Assembly (NCBI RefSeq): GCF_963169125.1
Contig: NC_084797.1
Location: 100,403,868-100,467,867, forward strand
Origin: Humulus lupulus
Taxonomy: Eukaryota; Streptophyta; Magnoliopsida; Rosales; Cannabaceae
Direction of reading: 5' to 3'
Length of the DNA: 64,000 nucleotides
The notes beneath the pieces are model-generated. The model had not been told where the DNA came from. It worked only from the letters and a program-made list of their open reading frames with translations, and ran no database searches. A program made the translations under genes and the position numbers. This document shows positions 1-11,302 of the stretch, one piece after another. Positions within the stretch are counted from its first letter, which is position 1. Each line of letters begins with the position of its first letter.

Positions 1-1002
1 AATAAGAAAAAGGGCCTTATATAAAGAAAAAAGTTGTTAAAATTTGTTATATGATTAATAGCAAATGTTATATGTAAGTTAGAATGAGGAAAACACATAA
101 ATGTGAAGATATAAGAGTCAGTGAGGCGGTGCACCGAGAGAGAGAGATGGGCCTACTGCCATTACACCATACCTCTTATGCTACTTTATTCTTATATTAA
201 TTATGCATAATTAAGTACTTTAGAACATTAGTAGATATTTGATTTATGCTATGTTTAATTTTGGTATATTTTAATCTATATTGGGTACATCTTTAATTTA
301 TTTTACTATATTGATTTGTTAAAAATTTTTTGATTGATTTTTAGTAATTTTTTAGTTTATTTTAGGTATATGTATAGTTATTTAGTAATATTTTTCATGT
401 TTTTGTTTTCACAATTTAACATGCATTGGTTGACATCTAGTTGATTTTGAAGTATTTTAGTGTTTTTTTTATGTAGTTTTTGTTTAAGTTTACTTTAGGT
501 AGATTATTAGTATACTTTTTGAGTAATTTGGAAATATATATCTCTTATGTTTTTTGTTACTATCGTGTTAGTTGATTTTGAACATATGTTTAGTTTTTTC
601 TTAGGTTTATTTTGGGTACTTTTTGGCACATTTTAATACACAGTATATTTAACTTTTTTCTATGTATACGTTGAGTTGATTTTTAATTTTTTGTTGAAAT
701 AAACTGTGTTTTTTATTATTAATTTGCAGTTGGTTTTTAGTTATTTATTTTAGTTTTTATATTTAGTTGTTCTTATTATATTTTAAGTATATTTTTAGCA
801 TATTTTAGTATGTAGTTGATTATATATTTGGTTTATTTTCAATATATGTTGCGGTATATCTTTAGTTTATTTTTGGGTATTTTGGCTAAACATATTTTTA
901 ATTTTTATTATTGTGTGGGTTAATTTTCAGTGCTTTTTTCATTGTTGATTTTTAGTTTATTTTAGGTATATGTATAGTTGTTTTGATGTATACTTTAGAT
1001 TG
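1..1002. repeat. AT-rich decayed repeat region, no gene
   Basis: The stretch is strongly T-rich on the plus strand and has no convincing coding potential. Degenerate units built on TTTAGTTTATTTTRGGTA recur about every 50-100 bp from about 200 onward. One 29-bp string is repeated exactly at 351-379 and 951-979, 600 bp apart. It is probably an eroded transposon or minisatellite, but I cannot assign a family. Confidence 0.45.
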
Positions 1003-1981
1003 TGTTAACTGCCTTTTTCACTATCAACCTAATCTAAGAACTTGACAAAAAATAGAATAAAATAACATAGGTTTTACGTAGTTCATGCTATAAAAGAGTC
1101 CTAGTCCACAAGTCTTTGATATTAGTGATTTTAAAGCTTGTTTGAGCAAGCTACAATGGAGTCTCAGGCGGCGTATATATTGCTTTGAGTTTACAATGCT
1201 TAACTAGTCAAAGTTATGAACCCTTTACAAAGAGATACCCTTGACCATTTATAGGCTTTTGGGTCATTAATGTCCTTAATGAACAATTCATATAACATTC
1301 ACTATTATTTGGGGAGTAAGATGCTTATTAATTACATATGGATGCACTAATAAAGGCCATGGCCTAGGAAGATTGCACGGGGCCCATTTTCAGAAAGCTA
1401 CCCACAAACTTTACGGGAAACACAAATTTGATTGTGTCAGGATACGATTGCACGCTCACACATGTCAGGCAGCGTTGTGGGAAATGTCGATTCTCGAGTG
1501 TACGGACTCATCACCACTACTCGAGGCTCTCCAAAAGTTAGTAGATGATCGTCTAGTGGGCCACAATTGCAGCAATTGACACCTGGCAACTACCCCAGGT
1601 TCGAGGGAAAGGATCCTAGACCTGAGGGATTGGTGAATAAAGAAAGTGAGAGGACCACATAAACGGTCCTCGAGATGTCGCCTCATTTGGAGACATCCGT
1701 GCCTCAAGGACGAACCTCGAGGAGTGGCCTCACTTGGAGACATCCACGTCTGGGAAATAGACATGAGATGTAGCCTCGCATGGAGACATCCACACTTCGA
1801 GAATAGACCTCAGGGCGTGGCATCACTTGGAGACATCCATGTCTGGCGGACCACGACACTCGGAGGGGTTTTACACTCCGCAGAGCTCTATGCGAGCTGT
1901 ACGAAACCTCACTAGCGCTCGAGGAGCTTAATTACTACTCTAATGACTACCACATATCCAGTGGTAAAAATACAGACAACA
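1003..1981 (-). mobile_element. Remnant LTR of a TAT-type Ty3/gypsy element
   Basis: The segment begins TGTTAACTG and ends ACAACA. It carries the block TTTTACGTAGTTC followed by CTAGTCCACAAGTC, which also sits in the same place in the LTRs of elements G and H. A minus-strand TATA box (CCTATAAATGG, reverse of about 1245-1255) lies about 250 bp from the left end, as in those LTRs. The sequence just right of 1981 reads, on the minus strand, as a purine-rich tract (GTGGGGCTAA) ending at the LTR, as expected of a polypurine tract. Together these suggest the 3' LTR of a minus-strand element. The boundaries are inferred and no target site duplication was checked. Confidence 0.55.
1660..1850. repeat. 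Tandem repeat, about 46 bp x 4, inside the LTR remnant
   Basis: The motif CCTCACTTGGAGACATCC, with small changes, starts near 1681, 1728, 1773 and 1820. That gives a period of 45-47 bp over four copies. It lies in the part of the LTR remnant expected to be U3, upstream of the TATA box in element orientation, so it could be an amplified enhancer-like block. That role is inference. Confidence 0.7.
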
Positions 1982-2340
1982 TTAGCCCCACAAGTCTTCG
2001 CTTGTCCTCGAACAACAAAGACTTAGACTGAGAGGAGTAATTTGGAAGGTCTTCGGGAAGAGACGGTTGGGCTCTTCATAACGTCACGATCTTAAGAAGG
2101 TAGTGCCACATGTCAACTCCCTATTGTTGGGCCCATCAATCAGTGCCATTAATGTGGGGTCCACTCCACAACCCAAACAACTAATCCATACCCTAGATGT
2201 CCTTTTGCCCCATACCCGAGGCATCCTTTTCCCATGATAATGATCACGATCCACGCCTCTTGGAATCTGACCTTGAATTACTCTCGAATGCCTATGTCGT
2301 AGGTAATCAATAGTTGGGGTGGAGTTGCTTCCACCCCAAG
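1982..2340 (-). mobile_element. Short internal remnant next to the TAT-type LTR
   Basis: This follows the putative polypurine tract at 1982-1995 and stops where a different LTR begins at 2341. It is less AT-rich than its surroundings and has no open frame of note. I read it as the untranslated 3' end of the element whose LTR is at 1003-1981, cut by the next insertion. Confidence 0.4.
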
Positions 2341-3677
2341 TGATAAGTTCAATTTCGATCATATATTTTTAATTTATTTAGGCTTAGAAATTGTTAGTTT
2401 TTAGTTATTTTAATGATTTTAATTTTGTTTTTGGTATTTTGTGAGTTTTGGTTTAAAAAGAATTTTAAGAGTAAAAATACACATTTATTAATATAAAAAT
2501 AAATTAAGTTTGAATCAATATTTCTGACTTTAATTAAATATATATTTTTATTTGGAATTTTGATTTGATTTATTTGGTTTTATAGGAAATTGTGTATTTT
2601 TATGAATAAAATAAAGTATTGAAATCTGAACTAGAGTCTGACACAAAGCTGGAGCTGAAACTTCATGATCGATTTTGAGACTGTTCTAGCCATATTTTGA
2701 AAATTCTTCAAGAAAGAGAAGTTGTAGATATTTTTCTAAGCTTTCCAAAACGTATTGAATCATCCAAATTGAAGTTATATCGAGGGAGATATAGCCAAAA
2801 TATAATTAGCTGCGTGGGAAAAATCAATTTCTTGAGGAATATGAAAATATCAAATTCAAACTCCAATTTTGCAACCAATAAGTAGATATTTTTACTCCAA
2901 ATTTGAAAATTAGAGAAATCCCAATAATATTAAAAGAAAATTAATATCTATTACGTTTAGTTTAAGTTTAAAATTTTAAATTTTATTTTGATTAGTTTGA
3001 GTTAGTATGAGACTATTATAAATAGATGTCTCTCTCTATTTGAAAACACTCTCTCTATTCTCTCTTTTAGAGAGAGACATTCTCTTCTACTCTTTTTCTT
3101 TTAGCAATTTTAGTTTTTATTTATTGTTGTGCTTATTGTTAAGGGTGATTTCAAAGCCCTAAATATGATTTCTTGGTTTTAATAATTTTCATTAATCTTT
3201 TATTCCCCTGTATTAAATTGCTTCTATTTTTCTAATTGAATGTTATGAATCTTGTGAGATCTTGTTAGGTGGCCAACTAATTAGGGTTTTTCATTATTCT
3301 ACTATCATCTTAGGATTTCTATTCACCTAATAGTTTAAGATTCTAAGTAGAGTGATAAATTGCAATTAGAGTATTGTGACGAGTATTTTGATTGTGATGA
3401 AAAAAAGAACATAGGTTAAATGAATTGCATGCTTAATGAATTTGTTGCCTAGATTAACCTTTTTACACAAAGTGTAATGCTTTTACTAGGTTAAATAGAT
3501 CGCATGCTTAATGAGTTTATTGTTGGGTAAAAAAGGTTAATTAAGAGCGCTTAGCTATAATTAATTATAATAGGGAAACTGGGATAATTGATTGCTAAAG
3601 TATTATGTGCGAGGTTAATAGTTTAATTGGGAATATAGATCAATGCTATTATTGAAATCACTGAATGAGTATTTAGT
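2341..3677 (+). mobile_element. Partial LTR (M) of a TGATAA-type family
   Basis: The segment begins TGATAAGTTC, resembling the start of solo LTR E (TGATAACTC). It is AT-rich and has a plus-strand TATA box (TATAAATAG at about 3017) followed by a CT-rich tract (about 3029-3076), as in E. It ends abruptly at 3677, where chromovirus A begins. The simplest reading is that A inserted into this LTR and the rest was lost in later rearrangement. No coding capacity is seen. Lineage is unassigned. Confidence 0.5.
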
Positions 3678-4046
3678 TGTAACGCCTTCCTAATTCAGGA
3701 CCGTTACACTGTGTACATAAAATTGTGTCAGACCTGCTAATCATGTCATTTGGCTTAAAACGTGTAACTAAGGTTAGTGACAAGGGTTAGGGCTAAAAAT
3801 TTTGGTCAAGAACCATTGACTTTTATTCCAAAAGTGTTACATAACATGGGATCCCAAAATATTACAATTGTTAAAAAGAGTAAACACATAACAAAAGTTA
3901 CATCAGCCGGCCTAAGCAGCAAAATAGGGCTGTAACCCTAGTTCCTCTGAGATAACCCCGATCGTGATGATCGAGCAGCCGCATATGTACCACCGCCACC
4001 GAAGCTCTCTAACTCATGGCTGGTCAAGCTTTCTCTTTTCCTTTAC

Positions 4047-4768
4047 CTACACCACAAAGCACCCATGATCCGAGGCTCAGCAAGAAAACAGAACGTATAA
4101 TAACAGAAAATATAACTGTAAATAACCATTCAACCATAATCAACAACATTAATTCATAGCCAATGCCATTTAGTTCAAACACATGATCATTGGATCGACC
4201 TGGGCTGTTTCCCTATTCAGTTGGCTTTTAAGCCAACTCTTGGGCCTATGCCCTAGCTACTTGACCATAGAGTCACCTGGGGCCTCGCCCTTAGCTCTGT
4301 CTCACTAGCCATAGAGCTAGCCCAACCCCCTTGGTTCATCTTCGACCTTAGAGTCGATCAACGTAATAGTACGTTGCTGATTTAGGCCAATGCCTTGTGA
4401 CCAGCGCACAATGCACTATTGCCGTCCTTGACTCATAAGTCAAGCCCTGATCCAGGATTACATACCTTACTTATAAGAAACATATGTGGATAGGCACATC
4501 CCAACAAATTAACCACATATTCATGCTAATCATATAATCCCATTGGATAACTATTTTCATATTACTAAGCATATTCATATAACGGGGCCACATGCCCTAA
4601 CCATAGAATTCACGTAACAGATATCAGCACTTAGACATCTAACAACAAGCATTTAAAACAATAACCTAACATAACCAATCTTGGGGCCCAAGCCCTAATC
4701 ATATTAATATACAACAGACGGGCCAAGCCCTAATCACATACAATACGTTCTGGGTGCAGTTTTCTTAC
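4047..4768 (-). other. Candidate intron inside A 3' LTR
   Basis: On the minus strand the donor reads CTAAG|GTAAGAAAACTG, and the acceptor reads GGTGCTTTGTGGTGTAG|GTAAAGG, 722 bp away. The same two sites occur at matching places in the LTRs of B, C, D, F and J with different intervening lengths, which is why I list it. Splicing is predicted, not shown. Confidence 0.45.
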
Positions 4769-5088
4769 CTTAGGTCCAAGCAAGCGTAAATAAGAACGAC
4801 CCTCGAGCACAATCCCATGTCCGAGCCCTTAGCGATACCCTAAGTCACAACCATGAAATAGGATTATATTAATATCGAGTGATCAAAGGCTTCCAGACCA
4901 AGTCCTAGCCTCCGGGACCTCGGGTTCCACCAAACCGGGTAGTGGAAACAATCCTGAGCCCCTAAGGTTGAGTTCTCGTGCTCAAAATCTTCTAGGGGTT
5001 CAAAAACCACTTAAGAGCCATGACCCTATGCCCCTATGCCACGGCCTGCCTCCAACGAGAGGCCCAGCCTCCCCGACTAGCAAACACG

Positions 5089-5186
5089 CACTGTAGCCCA
5101 GCCATAGTGGTGCCGCGACCCGCCCTCATCCTTGGCTCCCATCTGTTCTAGAGAGCCGCGGCACACCAAGAACAGAGCCGCGACCC
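5089..5186. repeat. Paired-palindrome cassette in A 3' LTR
   Basis: GCCGCG-type palindromes lie at 5112-5119, 5155-5162 and 5177-5184, with a fourth decayed copy (GCACTGTAGC) at about 5089. The within-pair spacings are 22 and 23 bp. The cassette is GC-rich in an AT-rich LTR and sits about 320 bp upstream (element sense) of the candidate intron donor, as in the related LTRs. Confidence 0.55.
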
Positions 5187-6164
5187 GAACCTTCGAACCT
5201 AGAAAAACATCCATTTTTAGCAACCAAATTCAATCCCAACCATACCAATTTCCACCCCAAAACATAATTCAACCAAAGCAACAGCTCTACTAAACTCCCA
5301 GCAACAAAACCCAACATAAAACTAGTCCCAAAACTCATTAAATCCTTACTTCAATCTTGAACTTCAAAGGCTCAAAAACACATAAAAACCAGCCATGAAA
5401 ACTCATAAGTTAAATGCTAGAAATAAAATTCAAGGCTTACCTCTTATGAAGATTAAATCCCTCAAGACTTAAGCTTCAACTCATGTGATCCTAGACCAAA
5501 TTCTCCATTATTTCTAGCCCAATTCCTCCTTTGCTTCAATGGTTAACTTGGAGAGTGTTTAGAGAGAACAAGAGTGAGAGAGAGAGGAAGGTCAGTTTAG
5601 GCAGAGTTCTAAGTGTTTCTAACTTTTGTCTTTTGTCCCTTAAGTGACTAAGTTATTCCCAAGGCTCGGGGTACCAAAAACGTCCCCGAGGGCAAAACTG
5701 GTAAATTTCCCCAATGTTCCCTCCTAAACTCTCTAACTTCAAATATATCTCCAATTATTTATTTTCATAACCCGATAACCTGATTAATTATCCAATACCC
5801 AAAATACCCCTTGACTCACCCCGAGTCGGGTATTGGGTCTCGTTGTGACTTTCCCGCTAACTTGCTCCCTAGGATTTCCTTGTGCCGAATAGTTCAAATA
5901 AACCCACATAATAATGTGGTCTCTCACATATATCACATATATGCACACAGATACCCGCAACAGGCCAATTACCAAAGTCATCCTTCTAATAAGAAGTGGC
6001 CCACATGCATATTTAATATCCCTAAATATGTGCATTTAATCATATTATCACATAATTCACATATTTACAACTAATATAGCAATTAAACACATATTTCCAC
6101 ATATTGCCATCCCAGCCCCCTAATCAAGTCCCTAAGCCTTATTAGGTAATTTTGAGACGTTACA

Positions 6165-6180
6165 ACTATCCCCTCATTAT
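6165..6180 (-). other. Polypurine tract of chromovirus A
   Basis: The minus strand reads a G-rich purine run (GAGGGGATAGT) directly abutting the 3' LTR at 6164. This is the normal site for priming plus-strand DNA synthesis and it fixes the element's orientation. B has the near-identical tract GGAGGGGATAGT at the same place. Confidence 0.8.
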
Positions 6181-6189
6181 AGAAATTTT

Positions 6190-7361
6190 GTCCTCGAAAT
6201 TTTACCTGAATAGCTTGGGAAAATGAACTTGCATATCTACCTCCAGCTCCTAGGTCGCTTCATCGACCCTACTGTTCCTCCATAATACCTTAACCAAAGG
6301 TATAGTCTTGTTCCTCAGGACCTTGTCCGTCCTATCAAGAATCTAGACTGGTTGTTCTTCATAAGACAAGTCTGCCTCCAATTCCAAATCCTCATAACTC
6401 AGTACATGAGTTCCATCTGACACATACTTCCTCAACATGGAAATATGGAATACATTATGCACACTAGACAGTGCAGGGGGTAAGGCCAACCTGTAGGCCA
6501 CCTGCCCGATCCTCTCCAGGATCTCAAACGGTCCCACGAACCTAGGGCTCAACTTTCCCTTCTTCCCGAACCTCTTCACTCCTTTCAGAGGTGAAACCCT
6601 AAGGAAGACATAGTCTCCCACCTGGAACTCTACGTTCCTCCGCCTCAGGTCAGAATAGCTCTTCTGCCTACTTTGAGAAGCGAGCATCAGAGCTCTAATC
6701 TTCTCGATAGCCTCAGTGGTCCTCTGGACTACATCCAGACCTAGATATTTCCTCTCACCCATCTCATCCCAATGAATGGATGATCTGAACTTCCTACCAT
6801 ATAGCATCTCATAAGGTGCCACTCCGATGGTAGACTAATAACTGTTGTTATAAGAAAATTCTATCAGAGGCAAATACTTATTCCAGGACCCTTTAAGTCC
6901 AACACACACGCTCTCAGCATGTCCTCCAATATCTGAATAGTCCTCTCAGACTGACCATCAATCTGAGGATGATAAGTTGTGCTAAACTTCAGCTGTGTAC
7001 CCATCGCCCCCTATAAACTCCCCTAAAATTTGGAAGTAAAGATAGGGTCCCATGAAGGTGAACTATCTCTCTCACATATAGATCTACATATTGGTCAACT
7101 GTTTAATTCGTCCTCACTAGTAGAAAATGAGCTGACTTCGTGTATCGATCCACATTGACCCAAATAGAATCGTGCTGGCCCACTATCCTGGGCAAGCCTA
7201 CCACGAAATCCATCGTGTTATCTTCCAACTTCCACTCTAGGATATCCAGAGGCTATAATAGTCTTGCCGGCCTCTGATGCTCAGCCTTGACCTGCTGACA
7301 GGTCAGGCACCTCGCTACATACTCAGTCACATCCCTCTTTATTTCAGGCCACAAATATAAT
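6190..7361 (-). pseudogene. A: integrase core and C-terminal chromodomain (broken)
   Basis: An open stretch at 6343-6822 encodes the C-terminal half of a chromovirus integrase, with APYEMLYGRK near its start, VGDYVFLRVSP in the middle, and HNVFHISMLRKYV before the end. Below 6343 a chromodomain-like tail follows (VKVLWRN...), with a TAG where the relatives have Trp. In other frames, 6840-7361 carries the catalytic core. At about 7050-7060 about 28 bases are missing compared with B, removing the segment that holds the second catalytic Asp (usual motif VSDRDP) and shifting the frame. The N-terminal part lies across insertion D (11683-11975). The enzyme cannot be active. Confidence 0.8.
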
Positions 7362-8136
7362 TGTAATGCCCCGAATTCTCCGATGTGGTTTAATGGTGGG
7401 ATTAGTAGGCCGGGAGGGTCATACTTATTTAATTATGCCATTAAATGATATTATGCATGTATATGTGAATTATATTATAATATGATGTTAAATGCATGCA
7501 TGTGGGTCCACATTTTTAATTACAGGGGTGTGATGGTAATTTGGCCTGTTGAGGGTATAATTGTATATTTGTATGCATGTCGGTGATATATGTTGAGACC
7601 ACATTATAATGTGGGTTTGTTCGAGCTATTCGGCATGAGACAATCTTGGAATATTGATTAGCGGTTTAGTCACAACAGGTTTAAGTGCGGGGCTCGGGTT
7701 GAGTCTCAGGGTGGTTTTAATGATTAAAGCATTACTGGGTATTAGAGGGTAACGGGATATGAATTATTGGTGTTTGAGATTATCGAGAATATCGGGAATT
7801 GGAGAGTGTTAATTATGATTAACGAGATAGGAGGAAAATGCCAATTTTGCCCTTGGGAGCCTTTAGAAACTTTAAATTGACCTAGGGGTAAAATGGACAT
7901 TTCACCCCTAGGATAGATATAACCATTGGTGGCTGAAGAAGAGAGCAAAAACAGAGCAAGTTTCAAAGTTTCTCCCGTACCTTCTTTTCTTCACCTTTCT
8001 CTGTGATTTTTGAACCAATCTTGAGGATTCAAGCTTGGGAAGCAAGCCTTGGGAGTTTAGGAGTGTGTTCCCCTATTGAAGAGCATCATAAGCTAAGCTT
8101 TGGGTAAGTTTCTAACCATAGAATTCTCTGGTTTGC

Positions 8137-10069
8137 TGATAACTCTACAAAATAGAGTTATTTTACCACTTTTTATGTGCTAATTGTTGCTTAATTCTTG
8201 AGTTTTTAATTGATTTATTAAGTTTTTAAGTAATTTTTAAGTTATTAGTCTTGTTTTGATTTTATATATTTTTGTGTGTTTTTATAGTTATTTTGTTGTA
8301 AAATGTTGTAGTTAATTATTTGAATTATTATTGTTAAGTTAGTGAAAAAAATGTTGTATTATTGAACTCAAATATAAAATATAAATTAAGTTATAATTAA
8401 TATTTTCAAAGAATTAAATTGATTTATTTTATAGTTGAAAATATTGTATTATGATTTATTTTATATTTATTTTGTAGGGAATTTTTGCTCTTGAAAAAGC
8501 AAGAAAAATAAAGGAAAATTTGACATTTTTAAGGAAAAGAAAGAAGGAAAATGGCATTTTTAAATGCCATGGATCAAGTTGCAAAGGCCCACCTGCCCAG
8601 GCCCAAGTAGGAAGCCCATGCCCATTCCTTCATCAACTTGGCCCATGAAGCACTTCCTTCAATCAACCTCCTCCTGCCTCACGTTCAAGCTTCCTGATGC
8701 ACCAGCCAAATGCCAGCATCAACTCTTTCCAGCCATGCACCTTGAGCAATCAAACCACCAAGGCCCATGAAGGCCCAGCCCGCCTGCCTCCTGCTCCCAC
8801 CGTTTCAACACCAGTCCAAGACTGCCAGCAGCCTCCAATAGCCACCTCCCCATGCATGCCTCAAATTCTTGAGCCCATCAATGTTCCCTTGTCTCATTTT
8901 CTCTAAAAATACCACATTTTTACCCCACTTTCTACACTTTTTACCCCAAAACATAATTATTACACCCTATAATTTATCCCTATTTGCCATATTATAATTA
9001 ATTCAATTAATTTAATCAATTTAATTAATTTGAATTGATTATTTTATTCATCATTTTTGGCTATAAATAAGGGATTTGATGTCATTTTTTGGGGGGGAGG
9101 TTACTCTACACAAAGTTTCTACACATTCAAAACCTCTCAACTCTCTTCATCTTCTTCTTCTTTTTAGTTATTTTCTATGTATTTTTAGATGAAATATTTG
9201 GGGGTTTCTCCTCCAAATTTTCCTATTTATGTTTGTAATTTTTAGTGTGTATTTGCTATTCTAGTTATGAGTTTCTAATCTTTTTAAGATTATTAAGGTG
9301 ATGATGAAATAATTTGTAACTAGATAGTGTTTATTTTGTATATTGATTTCTCATTTTGTGCAACAAAGTTTATAGATTTTTCTTGTTCAAATATATTCTT
9401 TCATCTTAAATATCATGTATTTTGGATTGTTAGCACATATTTACACTTTGTTCTTCATTAGTGCAAAACCATAATATTCTTTGTGTAAGATGTGTCATTA
9501 AATTGTACACATCCATGCTTAGAACAAAAATATTATGTTTTGCCTTATACATAATGTTCATTGATTTATTTGTTATTTCATTAGATTGATTTACACTAAA
9601 TGCTTTGAAATTATAATTTTGAAAAGTGAAGAAAAATCTTATCTTTTTAAGAAGTAATTTGTGCTTAAAATTATAAATCTATTTGGAAAATGATAGCTTG
9701 ATTTATTTTAACTATCACTAAAACTTGAGAATCAATATACTTATAAATATTATTGAACTTATATTTTGTGGATTCTATTATCTTAATAATCTTATTTTAC
9801 TATCTTAATTTTTACTTTTAATTTATATTTATATATATTGCATTTCATTTTTATATTATTGTATTTTATTGTATTTTCATTATTAAAAAATCTCATCAAT
9901 CTTTGGAACTAGGTTAGAATTTATTAATTTTGGTTTAAAATAGTTTTCTTTTCGATTTTAGACAACTCCTTTGGGTTCGATCTCGTGCTTACACGAACAC
10001 TATATTCCATATACGATTCGTGCGCTTGCGATATATAAATTTTTAAACATACCCGTTTTGGGTCCATCA
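8137..10069 (+). mobile_element. Solo LTR E nested in D
   Basis: It is 1933 bp, begins TGATAACTC and ends GGTCCATCA, and is flanked by the exact duplication TTTGC (8132-8136 and 10070-10074). It is AT-rich, with a plus-strand TATA box (CTATAAATAAGG, about 9060) and a CT-rich stretch after it. The short open frames at 8564-8906 are in the putative U3 and look non-coding. The family resembles partial LTR M at 2341. Its pol is absent, so I do not name a lineage. Confidence 0.9.
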
Positions 10070-10291
10070 TTTGCCCTGTTTTGGTTTTGTTTTGCAGCTG
10101 AGATTTCTAGGGTGAATACTTGATTTTGTTGGGAGTTTTGGCTAGGGTTCCTATGCTTGTGATGTTTGGGATGTGTTAGGATGGTTTTTGGGTTCATTTG
10201 GCATTAAGAATGGGATTTGGAAGCTTGGGAATCAGGTAGGAATCGAAGGAGATGAAGAAGGTCGGTTCAGGGGAGTTTTGGTCTGGAGGTA

Positions 10292-10400
10292 GCGCTATAG
10301 CGCCCACCCTAGGGTGCTACAGCGCTCCTCAGGAGGTAGATGGGCATGTTGGGGGTTCTGAGTATAGTGCTGGGGCGCTAGGGGTTGAGCACTGTAGCAC
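10292..10400. repeat. Paired-palindrome cassette in D
   Basis: There are four 12-bp copies of a GCGCTATAGCGC palindrome: 10292-10303 (perfect), then GTGCTACAGCGC at 10314, GTGCTGGGGCGC at 10367 and GCACTGTAGCAC at 10389. The two pairs each have 22-bp start-to-start spacing and lie 75 bp apart. Several of the differences among copies are C-to-T or G-to-A changes, as expected from cytosine deamination. Confidence 0.65.
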
Positions 10401-10662
10401 TACCCTGTTCTTTCAAAGTCCTGTTTTGAGTGTTTTTAAGGGTTTTTGACTTGGGGTTTCAATCCTTAAGGCCCGGGATCGAATCTACTCACCGTGTGGG
10501 CATGTTTCGAGGTCCCGAGAGTGGTGCTTAGGTTAAGACCCTATTCATGTGGATTCTCATTAATGGAGGTTATAATTGGTTGTGAATAGGTAACCGCTAA
10601 GGAACTAAAAGATCGATCGTTCTCAGGGGTCGTCCTTATTATACTTCTCGCTCGAACCTGAG

Positions 10663-11302
10663 GTAAGAAAACTGCACCCTGTGTATATATGACATGCGTG
10701 ATTATTATTGAGGCATGTTGATTGGTAAATGTGGACATGGATTTCCTATTTAATGCTAGCGAATGTTGATTACTTGTATATGTACTGACTAGTCAGGGAC
10801 ACTGACCTAATGAGTCAGAAATGGCATAGCATCATGAACGCCGAGCCAAATGAAGATTAGATCTAATCGATATCAGTGTTGAATGGCTCTAAGGCATTAA
10901 CGCTGGACCGACCCTAAGGTCGATGAACTTATAAGCGCTTGTCTAGTCTAAGACTAGTTATTCAGAGCCAGGGCATATGGCCCTGGTGACTGTTTGTCAC
11001 ATGGCTAGGGAACGTTGTTCCAGGGTTATGACTCTAAGGTCATGAGGAAGGTTATGTTGGTGACTATTCACCATACACCTATCCTGTTCAAACTTATGAA
11101 AGGTTCACTTAACAGTTAAGCCCGAGTGACCCTATCATCACATGGCTATAGGGGGCTGTACCCGCTTTTGTGACTTTTGCGACTGTCACCTATTTGTTTG
11201 GACTGATGGTCCTGAATGATTATTACGATCATTGTTGATATTTTATCATGCTTTATTGTGTTTTCTTGCTGGGCCTTGGCTCATGGGTGCTATGTGGTGC
11301 AG
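10663..11302 (+). other. Candidate intron inside solo LTR D
   Basis: The donor is CTGAG|GTAAGAAAACTGCACCC and the acceptor is GGTGCTATGTGGTGCAG|GTAAAGG, 640 bp apart. The flanking words match those in A, B and F almost exactly while the interior differs. The bases after the acceptor again form a donor-like GTAAAG. This is a prediction only. Confidence 0.5.

Larger units (their letters stand above)
3678..6164 (-). repeat. 3' LTR of chromovirus A
   Basis: It is 2487 bp long with inverted ends TGTAACG...CGTTACA. The sequence immediately right of it, on the minus strand, is the purine-rich tract GAGGGGATAGT that abuts the LTR. It carries a candidate intron (4047-4768, minus) and a palindrome cassette (about 5089-5186). 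The bases left of it (TTAGT, 3673-3677) would be the target duplication, but the partner side is lost. Confidence 0.9.

Noticed and set aside
3670..3684. Target duplication for chromovirus A (TTAGT)
   Set aside because: The right LTR is truncated, so the second copy cannot be seen.
5126..5338. Minus-strand frame of 70 codons with a hydrophobic N-terminus, as a small membrane protein
   Set aside because: It lies within the LTR across the GC-rich palindrome cassette and is not shared by the other A LTR, which is truncated, or by related LTRs.
8564..8906. Short overlapping plus-strand frames rich in Pro and His, as a possible host gene
   Set aside because: They lie inside solo LTR E with clear target duplications, in its putative U3, and have no supporting motifs.
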